Positions 34,710 through 36,804 of a DNA stretch of 36,804 nt are shown here, one piece after another. Position 1 is the first letter of the stretch. The number at the start of each line of letters is the position of its first letter. The notes beneath the pieces were generated by a model that was not told where the DNA came from, searched no databases, and saw only the letters and a list, made by a program, of their open reading frames with translations. The DNA comes from Parendozoicomonas sp. Alg238-R29 (GTDB lineage Bacteria > Pseudomonadota > Gammaproteobacteria > Pseudomonadales > Endozoicomonadaceae): contig NZ_CAMZOG010000046.1 in assembly GCF_947331445.1 (NCBI RefSeq), positions 1-36,804 of the forward strand, read 5' to 3'. The position numbers and the translations under genes were made by a program.

Positions 34710-35486
34710 ATGGGAATACATCAGAACTGGATTGCTTTTTGCACCATTTTTATTAAAGAGGTGCGGCGCTTTTTGCGTATTTGGCCTCAGACGCTGTTGC
34801 CCCCGGCTATTACTACGGGATTGTACTTCGTCATTTTTGGTCATGTGATTGGCTCCCGCATTGGCACCATGGGGGGCTTCGATTATATGACCTTTGTCGT
34901 GCCCGGGCTGGTTATGATGTCAGTGATCACCAACAGCTATTCAAATGTATCTTCCAGTTTTTATAGCAATAAATTCCAGAAGAGTGTTGAAGAGCTACTG
35001 GTTTCGCCAGTGCCCAACTGGATTATTTTGGTCGGTTATGTGGCTGGTGGCGTTTCCCGAGGTTTGATGACCGCTACTATTGTTATCATCTTGTCGTTGT
35101 TTTTTGTGGATTTTCAGGTTTTTAATATAGGCATCACTTTGCTGGCAGTGTTGCTCACTGCGCTGATGTTTGCCCTGGGTGGCTTTATTAATGCTTTGTT
35201 TGCCAACAGCTTTGATGATGTTTCCATTGTGCCAACCTTTGTTTTGACACCGCTGACCTATCTGGGTGGTGTGTTTTATTCGGTGTCTGTTCTGCCCGAG
35301 TTCTGGCGTGGCTTGTCACAGATTAACCCCATACTGTATCAGGTGAATGCTTTCCGTTACGGCATGCTGGGCTACAGTGGTGTAGTCGATCTGGTTATGG
35401 CGTTTGCCATTATGATGGTGACTGTGGCCGTGCTGTTTGCAGTATCCCTGCATCTGCTGAATAAAGGTAAAGGACTGAGAAGTTGA
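34710..35486 (+). CDS. ABC-2 type exporter permease
   Basis: 258 residues with about six membrane helices, the length of a minimal ABC-2 permease. The N-terminal block EVRRFLRIWPQTLLPPAITT and the following YFVIFGHVIGSRIG are conserved in the YadH-like group, and the C-terminal part has the TPLTYLGGVFYSVSVLPEFW and NPILYQVNAFRYG motifs. It sits in the inner membrane and pairs with the upstream ATPase. The ribosome site (AAGATAAG) is weak. Confidence 0.95.
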   Translation: MGIHQNWIAFCTIFIKEVRRFLRIWPQTLLPPAITTGLYFVIFGHVIGSRIGTMGGFDYMTFVVPGLVMMSVITNSYSNVSSSFYSNKFQKSVEELLVSPVPNWIILVGYVAGGVSRGLMTATIVIILSLFFVDFQVFNIGITLLAVLLTALMFALGGFINALFANSFDDVSIVPTFVLTPLTYLGGVFYSVSVLPEFWRGLSQINPILYQVNAFRYGMLGYSGVVDLVMAFAIMMVTVAVLFAVSLHLLNKGKGLRS

Positions 35487-35502
35487 TCCGTGAGTGTGAC
35501 CT

Positions 35503-36330
35503 ATGAGTAATACTGTTAACGATTCCCCCCTTGGCCAGCACAGCGAGTACATCAGCGAATATGATGCTGACCTCCTGTTCGCCATTCCCAGAGCTCCAAA
35601 ATGGGAAGCTCTTGAGCTGGATGGTCAGTGCCTGCCGTTCACTGGCACAGACACCTGGAATGGCCCTGAACTGTCTTGGCTTGATAGCAAAGGCAAACCT
35701 GTGGTGATGGCGGGTGTGTTTGTTCTGCCTGCCAACTCTCCCAATATTATTGAGTCTAAGTCCTTCAAGTTGTATCTGAACTCTTTTAACCAGACGCACT
35801 TCTCTTCTTCCTCTGTGGTCAGGGATACCATGGCCAAGGATCTTTCTGCTGCAGCTGGAAAACCTGTTGAGGTACGACTGCAAAGTCTTGGGGAAGTCCA
35901 ACAGCAAGGTATTGAACCCGTTGCTGGAGAGTGTATTGATGGGCTGGATGTGACCATTGATACCTACACTTTGGAGCAGGGTTTTCTGGAGTCAGATAAA
36001 GAACAGGTTGTCAGCGAAATTCTGCATACCAATCTTCTCAAGTCCAACTGTCCAGTAACCGGTCAGCCTGACTGGGGTACGTTGGTTATTGATTACACGG
36101 GGCCGAAGTTGAACCGGGAAGGGCTATTAAAGTATATCTGTTCTTTCCGCCAACATCAGGATTTCCATGAGCAGTGTGTTGAACGCATCTTTATGGACAT
36201 TAAACGACTCTGTGGAGCCCAGAAGTTAACTGTTTACGCACGCTATGTAAGGCGGGGTGGTCTGGATATTAATCCATGGCGCAGTGACTGTGGTTCCGAG
36301 GATAAAAACCAGCGACTGGCTCGTCAGTAG
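35503..36330 (+). CDS. queF: NADPH-dependent 7-cyano-7-deazaguanine reductase QueF
   Basis: 275 residues, the long two-T-fold form usual in gammaproteobacteria. It reduces preQ0 to preQ1 in queuosine tRNA biosynthesis. The NADPH-binding motif ESKSFKLYLNSFNQT lies in the first half. In the second half Cys183 (SNCPVTGQPDWG) is the nucleophile that forms the thioimide, and Asp190, seven residues on, is the proton donor; E. coli QueF has the same spacing. The C-terminus RYVRRGGLDINPWRSD is also typical. It begins 16 bases after the permease stop. Co-transcription with the exporter is likely but a functional link is not implied. Confidence 0.97.
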   Translation: MSNTVNDSPLGQHSEYISEYDADLLFAIPRAPKWEALELDGQCLPFTGTDTWNGPELSWLDSKGKPVVMAGVFVLPANSPNIIESKSFKLYLNSFNQTHFSSSSVVRDTMAKDLSAAAGKPVEVRLQSLGEVQQQGIEPVAGECIDGLDVTIDTYTLEQGFLESDKEQVVSEILHTNLLKSNCPVTGQPDWGTLVIDYTGPKLNREGLLKYICSFRQHQDFHEQCVERIFMDIKRLCGAQKLTVYARYVRRGGLDINPWRSDCGSEDKNQRLARQ

Positions 36331-36336
36331 AAATGT

Positions 36337-36368
36337 ATGAAACAGGCAACACCTGCTGCCTGTTTCAT
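36337..36368. terminator. Hairpin between queF and the convergent cyclase gene
   Basis: ATGAAACAGGCA (36337-36348) and TGCCTGTTTCAT (36357-36368) form a 12-bp perfect stem with an 8-base loop. It lies between the two convergent stops. It lacks a long T-run but its symmetry suits a two-way terminator. Confidence 0.65.
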
Positions 36369-36376
36369 TGGCGTAT

Positions 36377-36804
36377 TTATGTTTCGTTGCTGAAGGCTGG
36401 CTCCTTCAATTGCCTTGCAGCTTTATTCAGTGCGCGAATTGCCTTATTGCGTTCAATAGGGTCCAGTCTCGCCGAATCCATATAGAGCGAAAACCCCTGC
36501 AGCTCTTCATCAATCCAGCTTGGGTTGGCACCCAGGTCTTTTCTGAAATCAATTACCTGATAAACAGACATGGGCTGCTGAACACCTTTTATCATAATGG
36601 GTTTTGAGCGGCGGCACATGATCTGGTTTTCTATCAGTGCATAGGTTTCTTCTGAGATAAGAATCTCATTAGATCCTGCAAGAGCTTCTAAGCGGCTGGC
36701 AAGATTTACCGTGCGGCCAACCAACGTGTAATCCATACGCTCACGGGTGCCAAAGTTGCCGACATTGCAGTAGCCGGTACTGATGCCCATGCGGATATTC
36801 AGGC
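36377..36804 (-). CDS. Class III adenylate/guanylate cyclase domain protein, N-terminus outside window
   Basis: The frame is open to the window edge, so only the C-terminal ~142 residues are seen. They contain the second half of a class III cyclase catalytic domain: RMGISTGYCNVGNFG, then RMDYTLVGRTVNLASRLE with the Asn and Arg that contact ATP in the family, and EILISEETY. These enzymes make cAMP or cGMP. About 75 residues follow the domain, with a helical end rich in Arg, Asn and Lys. The input domain lies beyond the window. Confidence 0.9.
   Translation of the reverse strand, partial: LNIRMGISTGYCNVGNFGTRERMDYTLVGRTVNLASRLEALAGSNEILISEETYALIENQIMCRRSKPIMIKGVQQPMSVYQVIDFRKDLGANPSWIDEELQGFSLYMDSARLDPIERNKAIRALNKAARQLKEPAFSNET

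Overview
The window is from a gammaproteobacterium, probably a marine Oceanospirillales/Pseudomonadales relative (Endozoicomonas-, Hahella- or Marinobacter-like). This is inferred from the gene families, the long-form QueF, and a PA2817-like gene next to an ABC exporter and queF, an arrangement I recall from Pseudomonas. No rRNA, tRNA, CRISPR array or intact transposon was seen.

Left flank (1-7695). The 3' part of a short-chain dehydrogenase lies on the + strand. It is followed by about 500 bases without an intact gene, holding a decayed IS66-type accessory-protein remnant. Three minus-strand genes follow, read from right to left: a 1422-residue soluble hybrid histidine kinase with about seven PAS modules, a secreted zinc-dependent phospholipase C-like protein ending in an Ig-like domain, and a hydrophobic protein of unknown function.

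Centre (7837-33101). This is a complete type VI secretion system (T6SS) locus in three transcription blocks. Block 1 (+): fha/tagH, tssJ, tssK, tssL, tssM, a Ser/Thr kinase-like gene and a 675-residue Gly/Ala-rich protein I do not recognise. Most junctions overlap by 1-4 bases, which suggests translational coupling. Block 2 (-): vgrG and a DUF6931-like gene, which meets the Gly/Ala-rich gene tail to tail with a 13-base overlap and a 14-bp perfect hairpin. Block 3 (+): a Sel1-repeat lipoprotein, tssA, hcp, tssB, tssC, a second divergent tssC-like gene, tssE, tssF, tssG and clpV. All 13 core Tss components are present: membrane complex JLM, baseplate EFGK, VgrG spike, Hcp tube, BC sheath, TssA cap and ClpV unfoldase. 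No PAAR tip, Fha phosphatase, sigma-54 activator or certain effector is seen.

Right flank (33168-36804). This looks like ordinary core genome: a PA2817-like gene (-), an ABC-2 exporter ATPase and permease, queF (queuosine biosynthesis), and the C-terminal part of a class III nucleotide cyclase cut by the window edge. Hairpins separate the convergent genes at about 33113-33146 and 36337-36368.

The parts most worth a second look are the tandem tssC-like gene, the 675-residue Gly/Ala-rich protein facing vgrG-DUF6931, the seven-PAS kinase divergent from the T6SS operon, and the exported phospholipase-like gene beside it.
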